From Lysinibacillus odysseyi 34hs-1 = NBRC 100172 (GTDB taxonomy: Bacteria; Bacillota; Bacilli; Bacillales_A; Planococcaceae): a stretch of 64,000 bases of DNA. The position numbers and the translations under genes are program-made. This document shows, piece by piece, positions 16,173 through 25,484 of the stretch (position 1 is the first letter of the stretch; every line of letters begins with the position of its first letter). The DNA is taken from assembly GCF_001591965.1 (NCBI RefSeq), contig NZ_BCVX01000007.1:186001-250000 (forward strand), written 5' to 3'. The notes beneath the pieces were generated by a model that had not been told where the DNA came from, made no database searches, and was given only the letters and a program-made list of their open reading frames with translations.

Positions 16173-16674
16173 ATGCCGGCATTTTTGTATCTGTCGGTTT
16201 GGCATAGCCATCTTTATAATTCTCGTCAATTGTTTGACGAATTTCCTTCAATGACTTTCCATCCTTATGCATCTTTACCGAGTTGACAGCAATTTCAATG
16301 CAAACATTACAACGGGTACCGTGGTCATCCCAAACGATCTTCCCATCTTCCTTTACTTCCTGTATGAAGCAGTTCATATTGCTTTTATGCCCGGCTGATT
16401 CTCCGCAGCCGCAATAGCAAGGTATCCATTCCAATACTTCCGGTGCTTGGCCCGCGATTTGGTAAGCTGCTCTTATCAAATCTGTTTGATTGTCCAAAAA
16501 TGACGGTAATACTGATGCACTGTCTGTCTCTTCCTGAATATCCCCTACTGCATAATCATGTCCTGCATGAGCTCCGGCTGCTTCTATAGCCTCTTTTTCT
16601 GAAGTTGCTGCATCTTCGTTATTACAGGCAGCCAGTAAGAGCACTCCGGCTAATAAAAATGACCACTTTTTCAT
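16171..16674 (-). CDS. PCYCGC-motif lipoprotein
   Basis: 167 residues exported as a lipoprotein: signal MKKWSFLLAGVLLLAAC with lipobox Cys17. The mature part carries the diagnostic PCYCGC at 85-90 plus Cys101, Cys121 and Cys124, an arrangement suited to metal or disulfide chemistry. His-rich AGAHAGHD is near residue 36. The PCYCGC family occurs in Bacillales and has no established reaction. Monocistronic. Confidence 0.85.
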   Translation of the reverse strand: MKKWSFLLAGVLLLAACNNEDAATSEKEAIEAAGAHAGHDYAVGDIQEETDSASVLPSFLDNQTDLIRAAYQIAGQAPEVLEWIPCYCGCGESAGHKSNMNCFIQEVKEDGKIVWDDHGTRCNVCIEIAVNSVKMHKDGKSLKEIRQTIDENYKDGYAKPTDTKMPA

Positions 16675-16866
16675 TTAAATTCTCCTTATATGTTAAAAAT
16701 CCTTATATCTATCATACCGAATTGGTAATAGAATGTGGAACTATATATGCGAAATGACAAGGGAAAGGATGTCTATTTTATGACGTTTCTGATGAATGGC
16801 TTGTACCTGTTCAGCTTATTTGTATGTAAAAATGCCGATTGTTTAAAAGGTGGTTTCGTTCTAAAG

Positions 16867-17244
16867 CTATTTCTTTCCAAGCTCCTGAAAATATGCTTGC
16901 AGATCAGCCGGCAATTCATTTACTTGGATAATTTTCAGCTTTTCGGTACCTGGTGTTGTTCTAATTAAATAGGCTGTGTCCTGAAAATCGAGCACCGTAA
17001 ACTGGGAAATCTCCTGTGGATGGTTTTTCACATTGCGGATATATTCATAATCAGCCTGTGAAAAAGCTTCCGTTCCTTCCCCGGCTACTAGCTGTTTTAC
17101 TTGCTCATACTCATCTGTATTATAGATGGCACGATACATTTCGATTGAATTAGATGGTGATAGATAAATTTTATGATAAATAGATGATAGTAGAACGCCT
17201 AGTGATAGACCAAGTAAGATATAGCTCGTCGCTTTTTTCCTCAA
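16867..17244 (-). CDS. Hypothetical membrane-anchored protein
   Basis: 125 residues: a basic start and one N-terminal membrane helix (SYILLGLSLGVLLSSIYHK), then a soluble domain with no recognised family that should lie outside the membrane. Starts at TTG 9 nt after GGGAGG. The C-terminal half (TAYLIRTTPGTEKLKIIQVN) has β-strand character. No neighbours in the same transcript. Confidence 0.6.
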   Translation of the reverse strand: MRKKATSYILLGLSLGVLLSSIYHKIYLSPSNSIEMYRAIYNTDEYEQVKQLVAGEGTEAFSQADYEYIRNVKNHPQEISQFTVLDFQDTAYLIRTTPGTEKLKIIQVNELPADLQAYFQELGKK

Positions 17245-17401
17245 GGATCAATCCTCCCTTTCTTTTATTCCTTCTGCTTCAGTTCAACAGGCAGGCAAGT
17301 TTTTTGATAGACTGAATCCGTAAAGGTGTCATATAGCAGCCTGTTTCATTGTATCATATTTGTCTCTATAGCTTTTGACAGGATAAGCCTACATGATATC
17401 A

Positions 17402-17438
17402 CAAAAAGTCCAGTATAGAGTTTACACTATACTGGACT
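17402..17438 (-). terminator. Terminator of the SDR gene
   Basis: AGTCCAGTATAG (17407-17418) and CTATACTGGACT (17427-17438) form a perfect 12-bp stem, followed on the minus strand by five T. Confidence 0.8.
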
Positions 17439-17450
17439 ACAGCAAATATA

Positions 17451-18200
17451 TTACTTAACATTTGTAAATCCGCCATCAATGCGGATGACTTCCCCATTAA
17501 TATACTGCGCCTTGGAAGTCAGAAGGAATGCTACAAGCTCCGCTACCTCTTCTGCTGTACCCAATCGTTTTTGAGGGATTCCTGCTGTGGCATTTTCTTT
17601 CATTTCGGGATTTGCTTCATAGAATGCTTTTACCATTGGCGTTTCTGTTGGTCCCGGGGCAATGGCGTTAACACGCAGGCCATCCTTGGCATATTCCGCT
17701 ACCATACTTTTTGTCAGGCCGACAATCCCATGTTTTGTTGCAGAATATGTCACAACGGAATCTTGACCGATGACCCCAGCGCTTGATGCTGTATTGACAA
17801 TAGACCCACCGCCGTTTTTCAGCATCACTTCTGCCACATAGCGTACACCATATAACGCACCGAGCAAGTTAATACCGACAATTTTTTCGATTTCTTCAAT
17901 AGAAGAATCTAAATAATATGCCCCACTTCCAGAAATACCTGCATTATTAAAGAAGTAGTCAATCGAACCAAAATGCTCTACAGTTTGATCAACATAGTGT
18001 TTTACCTCTGCAGCCTTTGATACATCTGCTTTTATGAAAACGGCATCCGCACCTGCCCTCTTCACCAGCTCAACTGTTTCATTTCCACCTTTTTCACTTA
18101 CATCTACTACTGCGATATTTACGCCCTCTTGTGCTAAACGTACGGCAGTTGCCTGTCCTAAACCACTTCCGCCGCCAGTAATGATTGCTGTTTTACTCAT
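17451..18200 (-). CDS. Short-chain dehydrogenase/reductase
   Basis: 249 residues, classical SDR. Rossmann motif TGGGSGLGQ (8-16), Asp33-type VVDVS suggesting NAD preference, NNAG structural motif, catalytic Ser in NTASS, YSATK with Tyr and Lys, and a C-terminal INGEVIRIDGG. The family resembles FabG and cyclopentanol/3-hydroxyacyl dehydrogenases; the substrate is unknown. GGAGG precedes the ATG. The TetR gene upstream on the same strand may regulate it. Confidence 0.87.
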   Translation of the reverse strand: MSKTAIITGGGSGLGQATAVRLAQEGVNIAVVDVSEKGGNETVELVKRAGADAVFIKADVSKAAEVKHYVDQTVEHFGSIDYFFNNAGISGSGAYYLDSSIEEIEKIVGINLLGALYGVRYVAEVMLKNGGGSIVNTASSAGVIGQDSVVTYSATKHGIVGLTKSMVAEYAKDGLRVNAIAPGPTETPMVKAFYEANPEMKENATAGIPQKRLGTAEEVAELVAFLLTSKAQYINGEVIRIDGGFTNVK

Positions 18201-18305
18201 GGTTAAACCTCCTTGAGAGTACTGTCCTGCCTATTCATTATTTCCTCAAAAAAAATTGCTAAAACTTATCACCATAATTTTAAACAGCAATTTCTCCATT
18301 AAATA

Positions 18306-18345
18306 AAACAGCACCACTTCCTTTAGCTTACAGGCAGTGGTGCTT
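18306..18345 (-). terminator. Terminator of the TetR gene
   Basis: AGCACCACT and AGTGGTGCT arms are followed on the minus strand by GTTTTATTT. Confidence 0.65.
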
Positions 18346-18432
18346 ATAAATTAGCGTGAGTAGCGTTGTGTAGAATGTGTCCACCGATAGATTCCTTTAC
18401 TATTCTTTGGAGTGTATCGTGATATCAATTTA

Positions 18433-19011
18433 TTAATTACGTAATAAAAACGGAATGACCGATTGGATCTGTAGTAATGGCTGTCCGGATTTTTGTGTTA
18501 ATGCAAGAATCACGCCGCCTTCAATAATGGCGATGAGAGAGATACTAATATTTCGTGACTTTACTTCGGAGTAACCATGTTCCTGCAGCTTTTCAACATA
18601 AATATTCTCCCAGCAAGCAAAGGTTTCCTTGCAAGCTTTGCGCATTGCCTCATTTTCAAAAGCTGACTCAGCTGCCATTAAACCAAACGGGACAACGGAA
18701 AACCATTCCTTATGTACTCGTTCCTCTGAGTTAAATATCCCTGCCAGCATTTGCAAATTCTGTTGAATAGCTTTAAGAGGCTCCTCAGTTCCTAAATTTT
18801 CTCTTAATTTATCTGCAACAAGATTTCTTGAGATCGTAATTGCTTCAATGGCCAGTTGCTCTTTCCCCTCAGGAAAATGATAATAAAGAGATCCCTTTGG
18901 CGCCCCAGATTCTTTCAGAATTTGATTTAACCCTGTTGCATGATAACCTCTTAAACAAAATAGCCGTGTAGCTGTTAATAATATTTTTTCTCTAGACTGA
19001 TTCTGGTTCAA
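18433..19011 (-). CDS. TetR-family regulator, LmrA/YxaF subgroup
   Basis: 192 residues. The helix-turn-helix spans ILLTATRLFCLRGYHATGLN to GAPKGSLYYHFPEGKEQL, with the PKGSLYYHFP signature of the LmrA/YxaF clade that represses drug-export and quercetin dioxygenase genes. The C-terminal ligand domain is long and helical. TTG start 7 nt after GGAGG. Upstream of the SDR gene on the same strand but separated by a terminator, so its target may be the SDR, itself, or the neighbouring membrane protein. Confidence 0.85.
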   Translation of the reverse strand: MNQNQSREKILLTATRLFCLRGYHATGLNQILKESGAPKGSLYYHFPEGKEQLAIEAITISRNLVADKLRENLGTEEPLKAIQQNLQMLAGIFNSEERVHKEWFSVVPFGLMAAESAFENEAMRKACKETFACWENIYVEKLQEHGYSEVKSRNISISLIAIIEGGVILALTQKSGQPLLQIQSVIPFLLRN

Positions 19012-19100
19012 TGCGATACCTCCAAAATTAGCAATGGCTCCTCATCATTTTAATTAGCCCATTTTTAAAAGTCAATTGAGCAGTAAATGATGGTTCTGTA

Positions 19101-19760
19101 TTATGCTGCCGCTATCTCTTTCAGATCTAGCTTCTTTTTTGTCCAGATAAGCGTAAATAATAGAAACAGCTCAAAGGCATTTGTAATAGCATTGCTGTCG
19201 ATATGATGCGGAACAGCACTGGCGAAAGCCATAACGGCTGTACCGACAAGCATCCAAGGCCATTTTGCCTTCCACCACAGCATAATGCCGGCAGTGAGCA
19301 GAGCGAAAAGCACCATAAGGATCATAACCGGCGGACCGGATGTTTCTCCGGCAAATGTATAGCTTAAAGCTCCGTATTCTTTTATAGGTTCTAAAATAAG
19401 TCCGTGTATTTCCATTGTGTATTCAACAATCATTGCGGTAATCGTAAATAAAACACCAATTAATAGAACCCATGATTGTTGAGCCCATTTAATATTTGCA
19501 CCAGACATGGCGCATACAGAAAATAAAATGAGAGTTGGCGTAAACAACGCGTGGAACCAAAAGCGGAGCAAGTTTAGAGTTTCTAGAATAGGTCCTTCAC
19601 CTATAGCTATACCAAGCGCATAAACAGTATTATCATAAATGAGTGCTGCAGCAACCAAATAGATCATACTAGACAAAGTCCACTTTTTATTGGAGCGCAG
19701 TCCCCAAATAACTAACAGTACATAACCAACTGCAAATAAACCGAAAATAAAAGAGTCCAT
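19101..19760 (-). CDS. Hypothetical seven-helix membrane protein
   Basis: 219 residues, seven predicted membrane helices, ending in a basic tail (WTKKKLDLKEIAAA). Conserved-looking polar residues lie in membrane context (VYALG, LRFWFHALFTP, VPHHIDSNAITN), and paired His residues suggest a possible metal or heme site, which is inference. The ATG at 19760 was chosen for GGAGGTG about 8 nt upstream. No family recognised. Confidence 0.65.
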   Translation of the reverse strand: MDSFIFGLFAVGYVLLVIWGLRSNKKWTLSSMIYLVAAALIYDNTVYALGIAIGEGPILETLNLLRFWFHALFTPTLILFSVCAMSGANIKWAQQSWVLLIGVLFTITAMIVEYTMEIHGLILEPIKEYGALSYTFAGETSGPPVMILMVLFALLTAGIMLWWKAKWPWMLVGTAVMAFASAVPHHIDSNAITNAFELFLLFTLIWTKKKLDLKEIAAA

Positions 19761-20069
19761 TACAACACCTCCATTACCTGTATACCCAATCATTCTTTAT
19801 TAATTCTTTCCACCTGCACGACTTTCCTTACTCTTTCAAAGAAAATATAAAATCCCTAGATGATTTTGCGTGTAGTTTATTTGTTCGTTGATTTATGTGG
19901 GGCGTGATTATGAAATAAATAAGTAATTAAAGTCGGATAATATGTAATAAAGTCTATTTTGATCTTCTTCCTACATTTAAATTTTTCCATTCATTATTTG
20001 TTCGTGAATAGGCATTCTAATATATATATGTTATAATTAGCTTTTACTACGTATAAGGACGTGACTATT

Positions 20070-20441
20070 TTGATTAAAATTGAACTACCAAAACCAGACC
20101 TTGTGATCCGTCAGCGCGAGCAGGTTTTGAAACCTGGCGATGTACAAATTACCCCTTATTTCGGGTTTATCGACTTCCATAAAATTACGCGTGACAAAGG
20201 CGGCATTTTCTTCTTTTATAATGAGAAAAATGAGCTTCTTTTCGTTGGGAAAGCGCGTAAAATCCGTCAACGTATCAAAAAGCATTTCGAGGATAATGTA
20301 TCCCCTATGAAAAATCACCGTGATGAAATCTTTAAAATCGAAGTGTATGAAATTGAAGATCCAATGGAACGTGAAATTTACGAAACTTATGCGATCAACA
20401 CTTTACGTGCTAAATACAACACGGAGAAGGTTTTCTATTAA
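20070..20441 (+). CDS. GIY-YIG nuclease-family protein
   Basis: A GIY-YIG domain protein of about 123 residues. The strand GGIFFFYNEKNELLFVGKAR replaces the canonical GIY...YIG with GIF...FVG, followed by the catalytic Arg region ARKIRQRIKKHF and a late Glu (EREIYETYAINTLRAKYN). Related to small UvrC-N-terminal-like proteins of Bacillales; nuclease activity is unproven. A GTG at 20061 is too close to AAGGA, so the TTG at 20070 (10 nt spacing) is favoured. Confidence 0.8.
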   Translation: MIKIELPKPDLVIRQREQVLKPGDVQITPYFGFIDFHKITRDKGGIFFFYNEKNELLFVGKARKIRQRIKKHFEDNVSPMKNHRDEIFKIEVYEIEDPMEREIYETYAINTLRAKYNTEKVFY

Positions 20442-20495
20442 TTACTGACCTGTCTCCTTTCGCCAAAAACTTTTGGTTGATATCATACAGCGTAG

Positions 20496-20524
20496 CGCAG
20501 AGACAATGCTCTCTGTGTTTTTTT
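20496..20524 (+). terminator. Terminator of the GIY-YIG gene
   Basis: CGCAGAGA (20496-20503) pairs with TCTCTGTG (20510-20517; one G-T pair), then seven T. Confidence 0.75.
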
Positions 20525-20680
20525 CTGAACAAATATATTCATGTTATTTAGTTAACATAATAATATTATTAAGGAACATCCATTTCTCTTCTATTTAGTA
20601 AGAATCCTATTTTATGGCAGTTTTTTGTTTTACAGTTTATTTACATAATAACTAGCTGCTTATGGTACTTCCCCTCATTA

Positions 20681-20715
20681 CAAAAGAGGTGTCCGAGAAC
20701 TCTCGAACACCTCCT
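20681..20715. terminator. Terminator of the excalibur gene
   Basis: GAGGTGTCCGAG (20686-20697) and CTCGAACACCTC (20702-20713) form a strong hairpin, with TTTT following on the minus strand. Confidence 0.75.
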
Positions 20716-20721
20716 TTCCAG

Positions 20722-21015
20722 TTATTTTTCGCAGGCAATTCCATCTTTATCGCTATCTAGCTTACTATTAAGCTTATAAAGGTTGGCATTCACAGTAGCA
20801 TTTGAGGATTTGTATGTGATTTTTCCATCCTTTTGGCTCTTCACTGCATTTTTCTTATCCGCAGCTGATCTTACTCCATATTTATGAACGGCATTTAGCT
20901 CTTTGCAGCTTTTATAGGCCACATTACCTGCTGCTTCTGCCTCGTTCGTTGTAGTAACAGCTGGAGCTGCGATACCGAGTGCCACAACTGCTGCAATAAT
21001 GACTGACTTTTTCAT
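20722..21015 (-). CDS. Secreted excalibur-domain protein
   Basis: 97 residues: a Sec signal (MKKSVIIAAVVALGIAAPAV, cleavage likely after EAEA), then a C-terminal excalibur calcium-binding motif DSDKDGIACE preceded by SCKELNAVHKYGV. The domain occurs in surface nucleases and secreted proteins of Bacillales; here it is nearly the whole mature protein. The ATG at 21015 follows AGGGGGA; an upstream in-frame ATG would disrupt the signal peptide. Calcium binding is inferred from the DxDxDGxxCE loop. Confidence 0.85.
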   Translation of the reverse strand: MKKSVIIAAVVALGIAAPAVTTTNEAEAAGNVAYKSCKELNAVHKYGVRSAADKKNAVKSQKDGKITYKSSNATVNANLYKLNSKLDSDKDGIACEK

Positions 21016-21141
21016 ATTGATTCCCCCTGTTATCTTATCATAAAGGGGCTGCAGGAAAATATCACTCATATTTTTTTGCTATAAATAGATTACTATTATT
21101 AACTATTTATGAAACTGTGTTTCCTATCTTAAAAGAGAGAT

Positions 21142-22407
21142 TCAAGCCTGGACCTGCTTCTCTGTAGCTGCTTTTTGCATATTCATTCTTTTAACGATAA
21201 ACAGCAAAATTATAATACCAAGTAGACATGTAGCACTCCCGGCTCCTGCGAGAACTGCGGAAACTCCAAGCCATTTAGCGAGAAGTGCCCCTGCTGTCGG
21301 AGCTATCAGCATCGAGAAAGTTTGAAGGGATGTTGCGACTGCCGATACTCTTCCCATCATTTCTTTCGGTGTTTCAGACTGCAGGATAAACCCATAAGGT
21401 ACTGATTCGCCTGATCCCAGCAATCCAAGGAAAAAGGCGCCCAACATCCAGCCGACAGGAGGCAGCTCGATAACATTCATACTTCCCATTCCCATCAATA
21501 TAATGAGAAAACCACTGAAAACGGCTGCTGTAGCCATAAAATGAATCGGCTTACGTTTCCATTGTGTCCAATTTCCCATAAGAAGGGATCCTACAACACT
21601 CCCAAGACCAACCGCACTGATCAGCACACCGAAATCTCCTTCACTGAACCCAAGCTTTTGTGCCACAAAGATAAAGAGCCCGTCGTATAGAAATATAATG
21701 AAAAAGGCGATCGCTGATAGAATAACAGAGATTTTTAATAATGGAGTCTTCGAGATATGCCGGAATCCGCCTAATAGTTCCCCCCAATACTTCTGCTTTT
21801 TTGCGCTCTCTTTATCGTTATGTTCTTCGGTTTCATGTAATACAGGTAGCTTCAACAAAAACAAAATGGCTATCATAAAACCGACCATTTCAACTATGAA
21901 AGGACTTCTTGCACCGAAAAAAGCAATAATTCCACCGCCAAGAGCCGGACCGACAATTTTCATCGTGTTCATTGAAAGCTGGCTCAATGTTACCGCCTCA
22001 GGTAACTGCTCTTCCGAGACGGTATGCCGAATTGCACTTTGACGTGCGGGGTCATAAATTGCCGCTACCGTCCCTTTTAAAAATACGAAAAGTAACAAAA
22101 TATATAAATTAGGGGCAAAAAATAACCCTGCCACGAATACAATCCTCAATATTAAACAGGTAATCATCACGTGCTTTTTCGGAAGTCGATCAACAAATAC
22201 ACTGGCGAACGGACCGACAATCACCCATGGCAGTCCGATAACTACTATGACTGCGGCTATCGCTGTTTCATCCAGCCCCCATTGATAAGCCACAATCACC
22301 TGAATAGCCAAAAAATCAAGCCAGTTCCCTAAATCAGAAAATACTTGTGCACCGAATAAGGAACGAAAGGAACGCTCCTTTAAAGGCTTGAATATCCCCG
22401 CTTTCAT
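21142..22407 (-). CDS. MFS exporter, macrolide-efflux-like (MFS_3)
   Basis: 421 residues with 12 helices. FRSLFGAQVFSDLGNWLDF at the start and the cytoplasmic ARQSAIRHTVSEEQLPEA loop are typical of the MefA/EntS-like MFS_3 exporters. It starts immediately after the stop codon of the PadR regulator gene, so the two are one operon and the regulator presumably controls it in response to a drug or phenolic effector. Substrate unknown. Confidence 0.85.
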   Translation of the reverse strand: MKAGIFKPLKERSFRSLFGAQVFSDLGNWLDFLAIQVIVAYQWGLDETAIAAVIVVIGLPWVIVGPFASVFVDRLPKKHVMITCLILRIVFVAGLFFAPNLYILLLFVFLKGTVAAIYDPARQSAIRHTVSEEQLPEAVTLSQLSMNTMKIVGPALGGGIIAFFGARSPFIVEMVGFMIAILFLLKLPVLHETEEHNDKESAKKQKYWGELLGGFRHISKTPLLKISVILSAIAFFIIFLYDGLFIFVAQKLGFSEGDFGVLISAVGLGSVVGSLLMGNWTQWKRKPIHFMATAAVFSGFLIILMGMGSMNVIELPPVGWMLGAFFLGLLGSGESVPYGFILQSETPKEMMGRVSAVATSLQTFSMLIAPTAGALLAKWLGVSAVLAGAGSATCLLGIIILLFIVKRMNMQKAATEKQVQA

Positions 22408-23019
22408 CTAATCATTCACCCCTTCTTGCTGCACAGCTGCCCGACGCCTTGCAAGCAGCTTTTTAGTCATATCCTGTGGATCCTGGCCTTGCGGAAGCTG
22501 ATTTTTTTGTAACGCTTGAATTGACTCTTCAATCCAATTGAGTTCAGCTTCCAATCGGGTTTCTCCGTAACGGATGGCCAGCATGCCATAATCACTTATA
22601 TAGGAAGTGCCATTTGTAGGCCAATTTTTAACAAACTCTAGTAAATCTCCGGTTGTCTCCTTTCTTTTTAATAAATGATCGATTAAAACCTGTGCATCCA
22701 TATCTTCATGCCATGTAGACATCTTCATAAGCAATTCGTCTCTAACTACAGGATAAGCGGGTGTCAGAGTCAGCCATTTTTCTAATTCCCTCCACCCTTT
22801 TGGAGTCAGCTCATATTGTTTTTTTCTACGTCCTGTTTCTTCTTCATTTATCGTATAGATGTAGCCTTGTTCCTCGAGCTTTTTTAATTTAGGATAAATG
22901 CTTCCGTAACTCATCCCCCAATAAAGTCCGGCAGCCTTGTGCTCGAACTCTGCCTTAATGTCGTAGCCTGTGCTGGGCCAATAGCTTAAAATTGCGAGTA
23001 TGGAATGCTCAATTGACAT
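22408..23019 (-). CDS. PadR-family transcriptional regulator
   Basis: 203 residues. The PadR winged helix spans ILAILSYWPSTGYDIK through GSIYPKLKKLEEQGYI and the wing (ETGRRKKQYELTPKG); the C-terminal helical dimerisation domain (about 95-190) is of the Vinculin-like PadR type. The ATG at 23019 follows AAGGAGG; seven codons upstream another start lacks a site. Its promoter carries a cluster of ATAT dyads at 23032-23068, probably its own operator. The MFS gene follows directly. Confidence 0.87.
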   Translation of the reverse strand: MSIEHSILAILSYWPSTGYDIKAEFEHKAAGLYWGMSYGSIYPKLKKLEEQGYIYTINEEETGRRKKQYELTPKGWRELEKWLTLTPAYPVVRDELLMKMSTWHEDMDAQVLIDHLLKRKETTGDLLEFVKNWPTNGTSYISDYGMLAIRYGETRLEAELNWIEESIQALQKNQLPQGQDPQDMTKKLLARRRAAVQQEGVND

Positions 23020-23031
23020 AGTTTCCTCCTT

Positions 23032-23068
23032 ATATATCAAAGTGATATATCATCCTGATGTATATCAT
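23032..23068. promoter_or_regulatory. PadR operator candidate
   Basis: Inverted repeat ATATATCA-aag-TGATATAT (23032-23050), overlapping palindrome TGATATATCA (23043-23052) and a near repeat TGATGTATATCA (23057-23068) lie directly upstream of the PadR gene's ribosome site. Confidence 0.6.
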
Positions 23069-23769
23069 ATGATGAAATATTCTGAAAATCAATAAAAATT
23101 AACCTTAATTTGTAAATTTTTTTACATACTTTGAAAGCTTTCCCCTACCGAAAAATTTAGCCTTTCGCTGTTATTTTGGTTATTTCTTTAGCTATTCATT
23201 CTTTTTTGTTTTTTTTCTTGGAAATCTCCCCCTGAACTGACCAGCAACAATTGGTGTAAACTGTCTATTGGTGTTTACATAAGCCTTTCCACGTTCATCT
23301 TCTCTACATTCTAATGACACCAGTTTTGTTTGGAATAAATCTTTACCAGAAAATGCTGCCATTCCTTATTTAAAAGTGAACGCAAAAACTCTATTTTGAA
23401 AAAATAATCAAAATAGAGTTTTGCACTTTAGCTAAATATGTGAATTTTATATAAAATCTTGTTCTTTCCCTAGGAATGTTGTTTCAAAGCAAAGTGTATA
23501 GATTAAAGGATGAAAGAAAGGCGAAACCTAATAATGCTCATAATGATTTGATATTAGCTAAATGTTTTATGTATGAAAGCAATGCGTCAGTGCCATTTTT
23601 TGCTGTCCTTCTCTTTTACAAAGGAATGGATTATTATTAAACTGATTTATAAAGTTAACGTGCACAATAATTTGGAGAAATACAGAGATTTCTATAAAAT
23701 CGTCTGCATTTTTAAAGAAATTCTCAACAATTAAGTAAGAGGCGCTCTTAACAGTTAAAGCGACTTTCT
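23069..23769. other. 700-base intergenic region with one terminator
   Basis: AT-rich, no credible gene. It includes the strong bidirectional hairpin at 23378-23428, with no obvious gene on either side, suggesting a deleted transcription unit. It marks the border of the AT-rich catabolic island. Confidence 0.4.
23378..23428. terminator. Orphan bidirectional hairpin/terminator
   Basis: GCAAAAACTCTATTTTGA (23382-23399) against TCAAAATAGAGTTTTGC (23408-23424). The A/T-rich arms could provide a T tract in either direction. Confidence 0.55.
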
Positions 23770-24525
23770 TTATGGTTGTTCGTATCCTAATTGTCTTGAA
23801 ATTTCTATAGTCGCTTTTAATAATTCACCGACGAAAATATCAATATTTCCTCCTTGATAATTTGCTTCAAATCCTGCAATTCCCATCGCTGCTACGACTT
23901 CCCCTAGATGATTGTAAATTGGTGCTGCCACAGCAGATATATGATTTTCCAATTCTGAATGGCTGATTGAAAAACCTTGTTGCCTTTCCTGCTTAATCCT
24001 CTTAAATAACTTTTCCATATCAGTAATCGTACCCTCTGCGTAAGATTCGAGTTCGACTGACTCTAAGAATACGTTGATTTCATATTCTGGCAAAAACGAA
24101 AAGATTGCTCGAGGACATGCTCCTACATATAGCGGGCTCTTGTGTCCGATTGCTGTATTAATTCGTACTTTTTGCTTCTCATTAATTATCTCGACATAAA
24201 TCGCTTCTTTGCCATCACGAATAGCTAATATAACCGCTTCTTTAAAATCCTTATGTATTCCTTGCATAATCGGATATGCAATTTTCCGTACATCTAGCCT
24301 GTTGGAAACGAGATGACCAAATTTGAGAAAAAGCATATCTAAACGATAATTGTCGTCAGCCCCCTTTTTTATAAACCCGATCTCTTCTAATGTTTGTAAC
24401 ATTCTATAAACAGATGTTTTTGGAATCTCTGATAATTTAATAATCTCATGAAAGGATAATTCGGTATGATCAATAAATAGATTTAATATATCCATGGAAC
24501 GAACTACCGTTTTATTTTTATTCAT
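23770..24525 (-). CDS. IclR-family transcriptional regulator
   Basis: 251 residues. N-terminal winged helix (MDILNLFIDHTELSFHEIIK, IPKTSVYRMLQTLEEIGFI) and C-terminal IclR effector domain with the typical YVGACPRAIFSFLPE, GFSISHSELE and ISAVAAPIYNH stretches. Last gene of the AT-rich island, read in the same direction as the catabolic genes but separated from them by a terminator. IclR proteins usually sense aromatic or small organic acids, fitting a catabolic role. Start: ATG after a TTG, with only a weak AAAGGA upstream. Confidence 0.85.
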   Translation of the reverse strand: MNKNKTVVRSMDILNLFIDHTELSFHEIIKLSEIPKTSVYRMLQTLEEIGFIKKGADDNYRLDMLFLKFGHLVSNRLDVRKIAYPIMQGIHKDFKEAVILAIRDGKEAIYVEIINEKQKVRINTAIGHKSPLYVGACPRAIFSFLPEYEINVFLESVELESYAEGTITDMEKLFKRIKQERQQGFSISHSELENHISAVAAPIYNHLGEVVAAMGIAGFEANYQGGNIDIFVGELLKATIEISRQLGYEQP

Positions 24526-24641
24526 CAATTCAGAAGTATATTCCTTTCCATTTTAATTTCTACACCATCCTTTTACGAATAAAGTCTTTATTCAAGTTAA
24601 TTTATCCTAAATCATTTCGTGAATATTTAAACCTATAGTCT

Positions 24642-24680
24642 AAAAAGCTACTTCAAAGATTGATATTTTTTGAAGTAGCT
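24642..24680 (-). terminator. Terminator of the MFS/hydrolase operon
   Basis: AGCTACTTCAAA (24646-24657) and TTTGAAGTAGCT (24669-24680) form a perfect 12-bp stem, then five T on the minus strand. Confidence 0.82.
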
Positions 24681-24686
24681 ACTGTA

Positions 24687-25484
24687 TTATAGCTTTCTAT
24701 ACATTTCCGGTACCCTGGATTCGAATATAGGTACTTCTTTTCTTATTTGCGGTACTTTATGTAAATCCAAAGTGGCTTTTAATTCACCAACTTCTTGATC
24801 CAATTTCAGAATAATGTCTCCCCATGGATCTATGATTTGTGAGCAGCCTGCAAATTCTACTTCTAGCTTTGTCCCTGTAATATTGGAAGCAACAACATAC
24901 ATTTGGTTCTCGATAGCACGTGCACGAAGTAACGTATTCCAGTGATTTTTTCTTGCAAGCGGCCATTCTGCTACGACATGCAGAACTTGAATACCTTGTA
25001 ATGCTAAATCACGAATAATTTCAGGAAACCGTAAATCATAACAAATAATAACTCCCATTCTCACCCCCTCAAGTTCAAATACTTCAACTTGGTTAAGACC
25101 GCCGCTTAAAAATTCTGGCTCGTTTAGCATGGGAACAAGGTGCATCTTATCATATCTGTGAACAATTTCACCTGTGCGATTTATAATAACAGCTCGATTA
25201 AAGATATCTTGGCCTTCTAATATGGCAATTGATCCGCCAACCAAGTTTACATTGAACTTTTTAGCCATCGATTGTAAAAATTCAATAGATTGATAACCAT
25301 CCATTTTGCAGATTTCCCTCAATTCTTCCAAAGCATAACCAGTGGACCACATCTCAGGAAGTACGACGACATCTATATCATCACTGCAATTCATCTTTAA
25401 CCAGTTTTCAATAGTTCTCCTGTTTTCTTCAGGTTTTCCTATTTCTAAATCCATTTGGAATACTAAATAATTCACTTCGATCAC
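24687..25484 (-). CDS. Carbon-nitrogen hydrolase (nitrilase superfamily)
   Basis: 265 residues with the nitrilase-superfamily Glu-Lys-Cys triad: Glu44 (VLPEMWSTG), Lys113 (YDKMHLVPM), Cys148 (IICYDLRFPEI). Closest in type to omega-amidase/NIT2- and YafV-like amidases, hydrolysing a carbon-nitrogen bond in an amide or carbamoyl acid. GTG start overlaps the stop of the MFS gene by four bases; a second GTG three codons in is better placed from GAGGA. The operon suggests its substrate is imported by the MFS protein. AT-rich codon use unlike the flanking regions. Confidence 0.85.
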   Translation of the reverse strand: MIEVNYLVFQMDLEIGKPEENRRTIENWLKMNCSDDIDVVVLPEMWSTGYALEELREICKMDGYQSIEFLQSMAKKFNVNLVGGSIAILEGQDIFNRAVIINRTGEIVHRYDKMHLVPMLNEPEFLSGGLNQVEVFELEGVRMGVIICYDLRFPEIIRDLALQGIQVLHVVAEWPLARKNHWNTLLRARAIENQMYVVASNITGTKLEVEFAGCSQIIDPWGDIILKLDQEVGELKATLDLHKVPQIRKEVPIFESRVPEMYRKL